Source of the DNA: Psychrobacter sp. UBA3483
Lineage (GTDB): Bacteria; Pseudomonadota; Gammaproteobacteria; Pseudomonadales; Moraxellaceae
Length of the DNA stretch: 23,603 nt
NCBI RefSeq assembly: GCF_002377905.1
Contig: NZ_DFQS01000014.1
Span: forward strand, 1 to 23,603
Direction: 5' to 3'
Shown here: positions 1-7,826 of the stretch, piece after piece
How the letters are laid out: each line of letters opens with the position of its first letter
Numbering within the stretch: the stretch's first letter is position 1
The notes under the pieces: generated by a model
Told to the model about the DNA's origin: nothing
The model's database searches: none
The model's input: only the letters and a program-made list of their open reading frames with translations
Position numbers and translations under genes: made by a program

Positions 1-22
1 CCAAGTTTAGGGGGTCAGTTCA
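1..22. mobile_element. probable terminal inverted repeat of an IS3-type insertion sequence (partial)
   Basis: Read on the minus strand these bases give TGAACTGACCCCC followed by TAAACTTGG. A TG tip followed by CTGACCCC and then an A-rich stretch ending in TTGG is the usual form of terminal repeats in the IS3 family (IS150/IS51-like groups). The tip would be at base 22, with the element to the left, outside the window. No transposase sequence is visible, so this rests only on the terminal motif. It could be a solitary remnant or chance. Confidence 0.45.
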
Positions 23-138
23 TAATAAACAGATGGTTTTTTTATGATTGAAAGCATTTTCTTATTTAATTTTGCTTAGGCTATTTAATTAAGCAGTCTC
101 ATTCTGCTAGCTAATGATCATTTTTAGGTTAGGCAATG

Positions 139-1014
139 TTAGCGTTCAAGCACTTTTCTTACCGGCGCAAAGCTACGTCTATGCGCGGCTAATACGCCAT
201 GAGCTGCAATCGCTTCCATATGAGCGCGCGTTGGATAGCCTTTATGCTTGGCAATACCGTATTCAGGATGTTCAGCATCAAGCGCATACATAGTCTTATC
301 ACGGCTTACTTTTGCCAAAATACTGGCTGCCGCAATACTGGTATGGCGCGCATCGCCTTTTACCCAGGCTTGACAGTCAATCGCTGATTTATCTATACCA
401 ACTGTGGCAAGACTGGCATAATCTACGTCAGGACAACGATTGCCATCAATCAATATCTCAAACAGTGTTTTCTGTTCTTCATCAAGGTATTTAGCAACTA
501 TCTGCAATAAAACCTCTGTGCATAAGCGCATCCCTAGCATGGTCGCTTGCAAAATATTGACTTGGTCGATGACCGCTGGCGGTATATCAGCGACGATGTG
601 CGCGACTGCATGCTGCTGAACCAACGGATAAAGAAGATCGCGCTTCTTTTCACTCAGCTGCTTTGAGTCTGTCAGTATAGATAATGGCGTATTTTTTAGT
701 GGCTCATCTTCAATTAGACCTGCCCACGCCGCAGGTAATATTGCTGCAGCGACATTCACACTACCTAGCAGCGGTCCACGCCCTGCTTCATCAACGCCAA
801 TTTGTATGGCTGCTTGTTCACTCGCTTCATTTACCAGATATTGCGCCATTAGCTCCACGATATTTAGCTGACCTGATAATTGTATGGGCGCCGCCAGTTG
901 TATGTATTGTCCTTTAATATCAACCTGCTCAATGATTCTTTCAATCTGAACGGTATGCTTAGGCATAACAGGGCTTTTTATAGTATTGTTTTCTGCAAAA
1001 GGCATAGTATTCAT
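139..1014 (-). CDS. rnhB: ribonuclease HII
   Basis: RNase HII removes ribonucleotides from DNA and degrades the RNA strand of RNA/DNA hybrids in the cytoplasm. The family core is clear: VDEAGRGP (D75, E76), LTDSKQLSEKKR (about 115-125), IDGNRCP (D190) and VKGDARH (D221), which supply the four acidic metal-binding residues, then AAASILAKVSRD and HKGYPT near the C-terminus. The protein is 291 aa against about 200 for E. coli RnhB. Most of the excess is about 70 residues before the first catalytic Asp, plus a small insertion between IDGNRCP and VKGD. An in-frame ATG at 847-849 (Met56), preceded by GGAG at short spacing, would give a more typical N-terminus, so the start is uncertain. It lies 58 bases downstream of lpxB on the same strand and is probably co-transcribed with it. 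Confidence 0.93.
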   Translation of the reverse strand: MNTMPFAENNTIKSPVMPKHTVQIERIIEQVDIKGQYIQLAAPIQLSGQLNIVELMAQYLVNEASEQAAIQIGVDEAGRGPLLGSVNVAAAILPAAWAGLIEDEPLKNTPLSILTDSKQLSEKKRDLLYPLVQQHAVAHIVADIPPAVIDQVNILQATMLGMRLCTEVLLQIVAKYLDEEQKTLFEILIDGNRCPDVDYASLATVGIDKSAIDCQAWVKGDARHTSIAAASILAKVSRDKTMYALDAEHPEYGIAKHKGYPTRAHMEAIAAHGVLAAHRRSFAPVRKVLER

Positions 1015-1072
1015 AACTTATTATTTTTAACTTTACGGTTTAATGTGTTTGCATGACATAGTAGTTGCTTGA

Positions 1073-2449
1073 TTACTGGGCTTGATAGTTATCTTGGCTG
1101 TCGTAATTTTGTTGGTCACTAACATCATGGCTTAGATGACTGTCGCGGTTTTGAACAAACCACTGCTCAATGACACTATGCGCAGGATCATGATTACTTT
1201 GTTGTTGTAATAAATGCTTGGTATCAATCAGCGCTTTTAATTGCTCGGCATAGGCGCGCGGCTGCAACAAACGCATCACGGTACGACAGATATTATCCCC
1301 ACTTGCCTGCTCTTGGATAAGCTCGGGCACGATTGCGCTGTCTGCCAAAATATTGGGCAAACCGACATAAGGGACTTTGACCAAACGCTTTGCAATCTGA
1401 TAGGTCAGCTGATTTAATTGGTAAATCACCACCATTGGGCGCTCAAGCAGCATGGCTTCTAGAGTTGCTGTTCCTGAAGCCAACATAACCATGTCTGATG
1501 CCGCCATCGCCTGCTGACTAAAGGCTGGCTGACTTTCATCATAGACCACCACAATCGCCGCGCGAAGCTGCTCTGAGCGCTTATCAATGACATCTTGCAC
1601 GATATATTGATGGTTTTGATCGACAGTTGGAATGATAAAGCATAGCTTAGGATCTAACAGCAATAGTCTTTGGATACCATCGAGCATGAGCGGCAAAATA
1701 GCGGTTATCTCGCCCCGTCTTGACCCTGGCATGACACAAATAAGTTGGCTGACCTCATCGAAACGATCGATGAAAAACTGCTGCAAGCCATCGTTGTGCC
1801 AGACCAATTCGCTACGGCACTGATTGATGGGCGTCTCAAGCAATGTTTGATCAATGGTTCGTAGTAGCGGATGACCGACGCAAATCGCAGGATGGTTATA
1901 ACGCTCGTAGACTGGCAGCTCAAATGGGAATAGGCATAGAACCAGATTGGTTGCTGCCATAATGTTATGAATACGCGACTCACGCCAAGCCCAAATAGAC
2001 GGACTAACATACTGCACGCAAAACACGCCCTGCGGCTTTAATTTCTTTGCCACTCTGAGGTTAAAATCAGGCGCATCAATGCCAATAAACCAATCAATGC
2101 TTGCGGCTTTAAATGCCGTCAGCAGCTCTTGACGTGCTTTGAGCAAATCTGGTAACTGCGCCACCACTTCGACCAAGCCCATTACAGCTAAGCGCGATAA
2201 CGGGAAAATACTTTGCAGCCCTTGCGCTTGCATTTTTGCGCCGCCAACGCCAACCCAAATAATATCATCACGCAGATTGTTCATCTGCTGCATAAAATCT
2301 GCACCCAAACTGTCGCCTGATACTTCACCGGCGACAATCCCTATCACCAGTGGCGAGCACGTCATCTCAGGCAATTTATCAAAAGCACCATAAGTATCCG
2401 GTGCTGGCATTATATCAGCAGGTTGGTGAGGCGTAGCAGGATCTGTCAT
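1073..2449 (-). CDS. lpxB: lipid-A-disaccharide synthase
   Basis: LpxB is the membrane-associated GT19 glycosyltransferase that joins UDP-2,3-diacylglucosamine and lipid X to make the lipid A disaccharide. The family start AGEVSGDSLGA is at residues 40-50, followed by WVGVGGAKMQAQG, the LAVMGLVEV segment, the FIGIDAPDFNL segment, QYVSPSIWAWR, VGHPL, VMPGSRRGEI and ASGTATLEAML. At 458 aa it exceeds the usual ~380-390. The excess is about 33 polar residues at the N-terminus and a polar Asp/Gln/Asn/Ser/His-rich C-terminal tail after about residue 415. The start is supported by GAGAG about 7 bases upstream of the ATG. It is the first gene of a probable lpxB-rnhB unit. The neighbours lpxA, lpxD and fabZ, often found with lpxB, are not in the window. 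Confidence 0.95.
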   Translation of the reverse strand: MTDPATPHQPADIMPAPDTYGAFDKLPEMTCSPLVIGIVAGEVSGDSLGADFMQQMNNLRDDIIWVGVGGAKMQAQGLQSIFPLSRLAVMGLVEVVAQLPDLLKARQELLTAFKAASIDWFIGIDAPDFNLRVAKKLKPQGVFCVQYVSPSIWAWRESRIHNIMAATNLVLCLFPFELPVYERYNHPAICVGHPLLRTIDQTLLETPINQCRSELVWHNDGLQQFFIDRFDEVSQLICVMPGSRRGEITAILPLMLDGIQRLLLLDPKLCFIIPTVDQNHQYIVQDVIDKRSEQLRAAIVVVYDESQPAFSQQAMAASDMVMLASGTATLEAMLLERPMVVIYQLNQLTYQIAKRLVKVPYVGLPNILADSAIVPELIQEQASGDNICRTVMRLLQPRAYAEQLKALIDTKHLLQQQSNHDPAHSVIEQWFVQNRDSHLSHDVSDQQNYDSQDNYQAQ

Positions 2450-2579
2450 GATAAGCTCTCAATATTAAAGTGTTACAGTTTAATTGGTGCCATTTAAGTA
2501 GCACTGTTAAATAAAACAAAGAATAAAGTACATCAATTATAAAAATGATTATATAAAATATAGCACAGCTTATCCGTAA

Positions 2580-2605
2580 TAAGATGCCCATTCAAAGGCA
2601 TCTTA
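2580..2605. repeat. perfect 9-bp inverted repeat, 8-base loop
   Basis: TAAGATGCC and GGCATCTTA flank the loop CATTCAAA. There is no T-run on either side, which argues against an intrinsic terminator. It lies about 130 bases upstream of lpxB and 380 bases upstream of aroG. It could be an operator or the hairpin of an unannotated transcript; function unknown. Confidence 0.5.
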
Positions 2606-2922
2606 GCCGCTCGCATCATGCTCAAATTTGGTTGTTTATATCGTCATCATACGTGACCGTGCTTGAAATAGCTAAAAATAGCGAAATTAGTGCACAAAAT
2701 CTAGTCCGTATCATTTATCTATATATGCCTATAGGCGTGCTGTTTAATGAAAATTTGGACTTAGTTTAGCGATAAACAGTCATTTACCCTATCCTTTACC
2801 CTGCCTTATCATTCTTATACACCTATGAATGACAGCATGTTAAGACGGCTTGCAGCGATAAGGTATAACAAAGTTTTGGTCGCCACATTCCAGTTAGCAG
2901 TCAATTAACTGTACGACTGCCC

Positions 2923-2951
2923 TTGTCAACCGGCGCTTTTGTCCGCATAAT
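2923..2951 (+). promoter_or_regulatory. predicted sigma70-type promoter of aroG
   Basis: The -35 box TTGTCA (2923-2928, 5/6) and -10 box CATAAT (2946-2951, 5/6) are separated by exactly 17 bases. Transcription would start near 2958, leaving a leader of about 30 bases before the ATG at 2988. That is too short for a leader-peptide attenuator. Confidence 0.6.
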
Positions 2952-2987
2952 GAATATCCCTATAAATCAGCTAGACGATATATAATC

Positions 2988-4070
2988 ATGACAACACCAG
3001 CTACTCATAATGCAGATATTGACGACGTGAATATTGAAAAATTCATTCCTTTAATCACACCCGCTGAGCTAAAGTCTGAGCTACCTTTGTCAAATGACGC
3101 CTATAATACGGTTCTAAAAGGTCGCAATACCATCCAAGATATCCTTGATGGCAAAGACAAGCGTCTATTTGTGGTTATCGGCCCCTGCTCTATTCACGAT
3201 ATTAAAGCCGCCCACGAATACGCCGATCGCTTAGCCGTACTGGCCAAAGAGATTGAAGACAGCATCTTCGTTGTGATGCGCGTTTATTTTGAAAAGCCGC
3301 GTACCACGGTTGGCTGGAAAGGCATGATTAATGACCCTGATATGAACGACAGCTTTGATATCGAAAAAGGTCTACGCACTGCTCGTAAGCTACTGCTTGA
3401 TTTAAATGAAAAAGGTCTGCCGTGCGCGACCGAAGCATTAGATCCAAATACGCCGCAGTACATTCAGGATTTAATTAGCTGGTCAGCCATTGGCGCGCGT
3501 ACCACCGAAAGCCAAACGCATCGTGAAATGAGCTCAGGCTTATCGTGCCCAGTTGGCTTTAAAAACGGCACAGATGGCGGCATGACCGTTGCAGTTAATG
3601 CCATGCAAGCGGTAAAAGAAGGTCATAGCTTCCTCGGCTTATCAGCAGATGGCAAAGTTTCTATCATCAAATCAAAAGGTAACCCTTACGCACACGTGGT
3701 ACTACGCGGTGGTGATGGCAAGCCAAACTATGATGAAACCGCTGTTGCGCAAGTTGAAAACGAGCTGGCAAAAGGCAAGACCAACAGTAAGATTATGATT
3801 GACTCAAGCCACGCCAACTCAGGTAAAGACCCGTATCTGCAACCAATGGTCATTCAAAACGTTGCCGAGCAGATTAAAAATGGTAATAAATCCATCATCG
3901 GTCTAATGATTGAGAGTCACCTAAAAGGCGGCAATCAAAAGCTAACGGCTGATTTGAGCCAGCTTGAGTATGGCAAGTCTATCACCGATGGTTGCTTAGA
4001 TTGGGATAGTACAGTCACTGCCCTACACAATCTACGTGATATGGTTAAAGACGCTCTGCCGAATCGTTAA
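2988..4070 (+). CDS. aroG: 3-deoxy-7-phosphoheptulonate (DAHP) synthase, class I
   Basis: This cytoplasmic enzyme condenses phosphoenolpyruvate and erythrose 4-phosphate, the first step of the shikimate pathway. The AroF/AroG/AroH-type class I family is clear: VIGPCSIHD with metal ligand C67, RVYFEKPRTTVGWKG (K103), ARTTESQTHRE, SCPVGFKNGTDG, DSSHANSGKD (H275), MIESHLKGGNQ (E309) and SITDGCLDW (D334). Length 360 aa matches the family (E. coli AroG 350). The SCPVGFKNGTDG wording resembles the AroG and AroH isozymes, but which amino acid inhibits the enzyme cannot be decided here, so the symbol is provisional. A strong promoter precedes it. The start lacks a good Shine-Dalgarno sequence. It is a single-gene unit ending at the 4110-4150 terminator. 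Confidence 0.93.
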   Translation: MTTPATHNADIDDVNIEKFIPLITPAELKSELPLSNDAYNTVLKGRNTIQDILDGKDKRLFVVIGPCSIHDIKAAHEYADRLAVLAKEIEDSIFVVMRVYFEKPRTTVGWKGMINDPDMNDSFDIEKGLRTARKLLLDLNEKGLPCATEALDPNTPQYIQDLISWSAIGARTTESQTHREMSSGLSCPVGFKNGTDGGMTVAVNAMQAVKEGHSFLGLSADGKVSIIKSKGNPYAHVVLRGGDGKPNYDETAVAQVENELAKGKTNSKIMIDSSHANSGKDPYLQPMVIQNVAEQIKNGNKSIIGLMIESHLKGGNQKLTADLSQLEYGKSITDGCLDWDSTVTALHNLRDMVKDALPNR

Positions 4071-4109
4071 AAGCGCTTGGTAGTAATGAATACTGATTGA
4101 CCACTCACT

Positions 4110-4150
4110 AAAAGGCCCGTTTGATATCAGATATCAGACGGGCCTTTTTT
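4110..4150. terminator. bidirectional intrinsic terminator aroG / pepN
   Basis: The arms AAAGGCCCGT and ACGGGCCTTT enclose a second self-complementary part, TGATATC-A-GATATCA, joined through one T-G wobble. The result is almost one continuous long stem. Six T follow on the plus strand and four on the minus strand. It lies between the convergent ends of aroG (4070) and pepN (4208) and probably stops both. Confidence 0.9.
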
Positions 4151-4207
4151 GTGCTTTTTAACTTATTAATCTTCCTTTATAAGCATTAACTTATAAAGTA
4201 CTGCTCT

Positions 4208-6865
4208 TTACGCAGTTGCAGAACTTTCATTTGCCGTACCTAAAACACTGTTTAAGCTTTCAATTACATGCTTAGAAGTCGCTTGCTTTTGCAGTGCAAG
4301 CAACTGCTCATGCGCCATTTGACGGCGCGGTTCAACTAAGGTATTCCAACGTGCCAGCACTTGTAATAAGCGCGATGCTAACACTGGATTGGCGTCATCC
4401 AGCCTTTTAATCACGGCGATATAAATATTCAAACCCTCTGGTGTCCATAAGACTGTAGGCTGCGAGGTAAAGGCGCTGATGACTGAGCGCACACGGTTGG
4501 GCGTATTCCAATCAAAATCTGCATGCGCAAGTAAGGATTTAATAGTATCAGGTGTGACTGTATCAGCAGAGGCTTGCACACTAAACCATAAATCAATGAC
4601 CAAATCATTATTTTGGAAGCGCTTATAAAATTCTGCCAAATAGGCATCAGCATTTGCCAGTTGATGATTGACCATCGCTTTTAACGCGCCAAAACGTTCT
4701 GTCATACAGCTGGCATTATCATATTGCTGCTGCGCCCATTCATCTGCACCGGTAACGTTGGCGGTCAAGGCCATATCTAAGACCACATTACGTAAAGCGC
4801 GATTGCCACGAGCTTCCGCACTGTCTTCATAAGCCTGTATCGGTAGCTGCGTATAAAGCGCTGCCCATTCATCTTTTAACGCTAAAGCCAGCTGTTGATA
4901 TAAGCCTTCACGCTGTGCTTTTACCAACTCTGGATCGTAATCTTTATGAATGGCAGATGCCAGCTCTGGTGCTGACGGAATATCCAGCAAACGTGCTGCC
5001 AACATCGCATCATTAGCAGCCAATTCAGGTAAGGTCTGCGCCACCGCTTGTAGATACACCTCAGGACTGCTTTTCGCGCCTTGTCCTTGCAGTAAAATGC
5101 GATTGACCAGCATTTGCGTCACTTGCCAGCGGTTAAAACCATTGGTTTCATATTTAAGCAAAAACGCCAAGTCTTCATCTTGATAATCATAATTCAGTTG
5201 TACTGGCGCGCTAAAATCACGTAGCAAGGAGACTACTGGCTCACTTACTACATTTTCAAAGGTAAAGGTTTGCGTGGCTTGATTCAGTAGCAACAGACGC
5301 TCAGCGATGATAGCACCAGAATCTTTATCAAATAGCGCCGTCGCTACAGGAATCGGCAATGGCTTTGGTACGTCAAAACCTGCAACCTGACGGGTTTGCT
5401 GACTGAGCGTAATAGTCAATGTCTGTGTCGCGCTGTCATAATCTTCATGACCAGACACCACTGGCGTACCGGGCTGACGATACCAGTCGATAAAGTCCTC
5501 AATTTTGCTATCGGTAATACTAAGCGCCGATAGAAAATCTTCAACCGTCACCGCTTGCCCATCATAACGACGGAAATACTCGTCCGTCCCTTTACGGAAG
5601 TTATCAGGCCCTAGCGTATTGGCAATCATACGCACGATTTCAGCACCTTTTTCATAGACGGTGGTGGTATAAAAATTATTAATCTCAACGAAACTCTCAG
5701 GGCGTACAGGGTGCGCTAGTGGTCCGGCATCTTCAGCAAACTGATGGGCGCGCAAGGTTGCCACATCATCGATACGTTGGACGGCACTTGACTGCTGGTC
5801 AGCTGAAAACGATTGATCCCGATAGACGGTAAAGCCTTCTTTTAGACACAGCTGGAACCAATCACGGCACGTGATACGATTACCTGTCCAGTTATGAAAG
5901 TATTCATGAGCAATGATGGATTTGACACTAAAGCTGCGTGCATCTGTGGTGGTTTCAGGACTAGACAACACACAAGCGGTGTTAAAGATATTTAAACCCT
6001 TATTTTCCATCGCGCCCATATTAAACTGACTGACGGCAACAATCATATAACGGTCTAAATCATAAGCGCGGCCATAATTGACCTCGTCCCACTGCATTGA
6101 GTCTTTTAAAGCTTGCATACCGACAGCACATTTATCGATATCTTCCGATTTCGCATAGAGCTCAAGCATTACCTCACGCCCTTCGCTCGTGGTATAACTA
6201 TCAGTCAATACATCTAAGTCAGCGATGACACAAGCAAACAAATAGCTTGGCTTATTGGTCGGGTCTTGCCAAATCGCATAATGACGCTCAGGCGCATCCG
6301 ACACTTCACCCGCTTCGAGCAAATTACCATTACTCAATAGCGTCGGGAAACGCTTATCGGCTTCAAGCCGCGTGGTAAACCTTGCCAGCACATCGGGACG
6401 ATCTGGATAAAAGGTAATCTTGCGAAAGCCCTCAGGCTCACACTGAGTGACGAACATGGTATCGTCACCACTACCGGCGATATATAAGCCTTCAAGCGCC
6501 GTATTGGTATGCGGATGGATGCGTACTTGCAGCTGTAACTTGCTATACTCCGGCGCATCGGTAATGGTTAATTTACCATCCGTTTGCATATAGCGCTCAC
6601 TGGCAAGCAGCTCACCATTAAGCTTAATAGATATGAGCTCAAGTGCTTCGCCATACAGTACCAAGTCGCCGTCAGTCTGACGTTGCATCATCAAAGTGCT
6701 GTCTACAATGGCATGGTCATCGAATAATTTAATATCCAAATCAACGGTTTCTACCGCAAAGCTTGGCGGTTGATAGTCTTTTAAATGAATTTTACTCGGC
6801 GCATTTGGTGGTACATCTGGCATGTCAGGATTGATAATTTGCGCAGCAGTTTCGGTAGTGGACAT
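4208..6865 (-). CDS. pepN: aminopeptidase N (M1 family)
   Basis: PepN is a zinc metallo-aminopeptidase that removes N-terminal residues from peptides in the cytoplasm. The M1 hallmarks are intact: the exopeptidase motif GAMEN at residues 284-288, the zinc site HEYFH (H320, E321, H324) and the third ligand E343 in LKEGFTVYRDQ, 18 residues after the HEXXH motif. QCEPEGFRKITFYPDRPDV at about 141-159 and the long helical C-terminal domain fit the gammaproteobacterial PepN type. Length 885 aa compares with 870 for E. coli. AGGAA lies 7 bases upstream of the ATG. It appears monocistronic and shares a terminator with aroG. A perfect TATAAT on the minus strand at 6943-6948 may be its -10 box. Confidence 0.96.
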   Translation of the reverse strand: MSTTETAAQIINPDMPDVPPNAPSKIHLKDYQPPSFAVETVDLDIKLFDDHAIVDSTLMMQRQTDGDLVLYGEALELISIKLNGELLASERYMQTDGKLTITDAPEYSKLQLQVRIHPHTNTALEGLYIAGSGDDTMFVTQCEPEGFRKITFYPDRPDVLARFTTRLEADKRFPTLLSNGNLLEAGEVSDAPERHYAIWQDPTNKPSYLFACVIADLDVLTDSYTTSEGREVMLELYAKSEDIDKCAVGMQALKDSMQWDEVNYGRAYDLDRYMIVAVSQFNMGAMENKGLNIFNTACVLSSPETTTDARSFSVKSIIAHEYFHNWTGNRITCRDWFQLCLKEGFTVYRDQSFSADQQSSAVQRIDDVATLRAHQFAEDAGPLAHPVRPESFVEINNFYTTTVYEKGAEIVRMIANTLGPDNFRKGTDEYFRRYDGQAVTVEDFLSALSITDSKIEDFIDWYRQPGTPVVSGHEDYDSATQTLTITLSQQTRQVAGFDVPKPLPIPVATALFDKDSGAIIAERLLLLNQATQTFTFENVVSEPVVSLLRDFSAPVQLNYDYQDEDLAFLLKYETNGFNRWQVTQMLVNRILLQGQGAKSSPEVYLQAVAQTLPELAANDAMLAARLLDIPSAPELASAIHKDYDPELVKAQREGLYQQLALALKDEWAALYTQLPIQAYEDSAEARGNRALRNVVLDMALTANVTGADEWAQQQYDNASCMTERFGALKAMVNHQLANADAYLAEFYKRFQNNDLVIDLWFSVQASADTVTPDTIKSLLAHADFDWNTPNRVRSVISAFTSQPTVLWTPEGLNIYIAVIKRLDDANPVLASRLLQVLARWNTLVEPRRQMAHEQLLALQKQATSKHVIESLNSVLGTANESSATA

Positions 6866-7207
6866 GGAAATTCCTATTATTATTCACGTTTTAAACAGTT
6901 AATTGATTGTTTTGCAGAGTCCTATAAATAAGCACGATGTTCATTATAAATAGAGTTTTCAAGATAGTTAGTTACATTGACCTAAACGGCGAAATTTCAA
7001 GTACGATGAGTAATTAAATTGATTAAAGTAGAAACCAATTCAAAGGTTTTAATTAGAACGCTACATATCTTTAGGTAAACTCTCGAACTATTTACAGTAA
7101 TACTACTTACATAAAGTAACATTTAGTATATGATAGATAGTAATTGCCTAAGTTTTACCGAAAGCAGTTTAAAAACAACAAATGTTATTAAAATTTTAGG
7201 AGCTCAT
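6866..7207. other. divergent intergenic region pepN / pal
   Basis: This 342-base AT-rich stretch carries the predicted pal promoter (7106-7134) and, on the minus strand, an exact TATAAT (6943-6948) that could be the pepN -10 box. The -35 position there (CTAACT, 6966-6971) is a poor match. A reading frame extending pal upstream to an ATG at 7130 is not used, because the lipoprotein signal begins at 7208 with its own ribosome-binding site. Confidence 0.4.
7106..7134 (+). promoter_or_regulatory. predicted promoter of pal
   Basis: CTTACA (7106-7111, 4/6) and TATGAT (7129-7134, 5/6) are 17 bases apart. Transcription would start near 7141, giving a leader of about 67 bases before the ATG at 7208. 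Confidence 0.45.
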
Positions 7208-7726
7208 ATGTCTACCAGTATCGCAAAAGTTGCTGCCCTCGCAGTATTATCAAGCGCTGTCGTATTCGCGTCAGGTTGTGCTAACAAACGTGCGACCTCA
7301 GAAGTGGTCGTTGCCCCACTAGGTATTCCAGGTGGTCAAGTTGGTTATAACGGTGCGGTTATCGTTGATAATTCAAATGCCGTTATCACTGGTGCAGAAA
7401 ATCTACAAGCCGTGGTTTATTTTGCTTTTGATAGCAGTGAAATCACCTCACAAGCTGCTAGTGTCTTAAACCAACACGCTAGCCTACTAAGCTCAAATCC
7501 AAACGCCGGTGTCGTTATCGCAGGTCATACCGATGAGCGTGGTAGCCGCGAGTACAACATGGCACTAGGCGAACGCCGTGCCCAAGCCGCTCGTGATTAT
7601 CTTGCTGCTCAAGGTGTTGCAGCAAACAATATCCGTATCATCAGCTATGGTGAAGAGCGTCCTGCTGTTGCCGGTACAACTGAAGATGCCTACGCCCAAA
7701 ATCGCCGTGCTGAGTTGTCTTACTAA
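7208..7726 (+). CDS. pal: peptidoglycan-associated lipoprotein Pal (OmpA-like domain)
   Basis: Pal is an outer-membrane lipoprotein that binds peptidoglycan and works with the Tol proteins in envelope integrity and constriction. The N-terminus is a lipoprotein signal with a lipobox ending ASGC, so the lipidated residue is C24. The OmpA-like domain follows: YFAFDSSEI, then AGHTDERGSREYNMALGERRA, IISYGEERPA and a final QNRRAELSY. Length 172 aa matches E. coli Pal (173). AGGAG 5 bases before the ATG at 7208 fixes this start. An upstream in-frame ATG at 7130 would hide the signal peptide. Unusually for pal, no tolB or ybgF/cpoB is adjacent; it stands alone with its own terminator. Another OmpA-domain lipoprotein is possible, but the fit to Pal is close. 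Confidence 0.92.
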   Translation: MSTSIAKVAALAVLSSAVVFASGCANKRATSEVVVAPLGIPGGQVGYNGAVIVDNSNAVITGAENLQAVVYFAFDSSEITSQAASVLNQHASLLSSNPNAGVVIAGHTDERGSREYNMALGERRAQAARDYLAAQGVAANNIRIISYGEERPAVAGTTEDAYAQNRRAELSY

Positions 7727-7763
7727 TAGTATTTAGTAAGCGTTAATCAGCCGTAGCTTAAAG

Positions 7764-7793
7764 GAGCCCAGCAATCTATTGTTGGGCTTCTTT
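7764..7793 (+). terminator. intrinsic terminator of pal
   Basis: AGCCCA then GCAA pair with TTGT then TGGGCT (one G-T wobble) around the loop TCTA, giving a 10-bp stem followed by a modest T-rich tail (TCTTT). It lies 38 bases after the pal stop codon. Confidence 0.75.
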
Positions 7794-7826
7794 CATTCTA
7801 CTCTATTCGTAGTCTATAAATAAATT

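Larger units (their letters stand above)
2450..2987. other. divergent intergenic region lpxB / aroG
   Basis: This 538-base AT-rich stretch lies between two divergent genes. It holds the aroG promoter (2923-2951), a perfect 9-bp inverted repeat (2580-2605) and a 10-bp palindrome GCCTATAGGC (2727-2736). Several TATAAT-like strings around 2535-2555 on the minus strand could serve lpxB, but no matching -35 box was found. A 61-codon plus-strand reading frame at 2584-2769 has no ribosome-binding site and no recognisable family, so it is not called. Confidence 0.5.

Noticed and set aside
74..111. Possible rnhB terminator (TGCTTA/TAAGCA or AGCAG/CTGCT stems)
   Set aside because: Short stems with no T-run in the minus-strand direction.
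2584..2769. 61-codon plus-strand reading frame in the lpxB-aroG gap
   Set aside because: No ribosome-binding site, no recognisable domain, starts inside an inverted repeat; most likely chance.
7032..7049. AAACC/GGTTT hairpin upstream of pal
   Set aside because: Only 5 bp with an 8-base loop, upstream of the predicted promoter, no T-run; not convincing.
7130..7207. Longer N-terminus for Pal from an ATG at 7130
   Set aside because: It would bury the lipoprotein signal peptide, overlaps the predicted -10 box, and AGGAG fixes the start at 7208.
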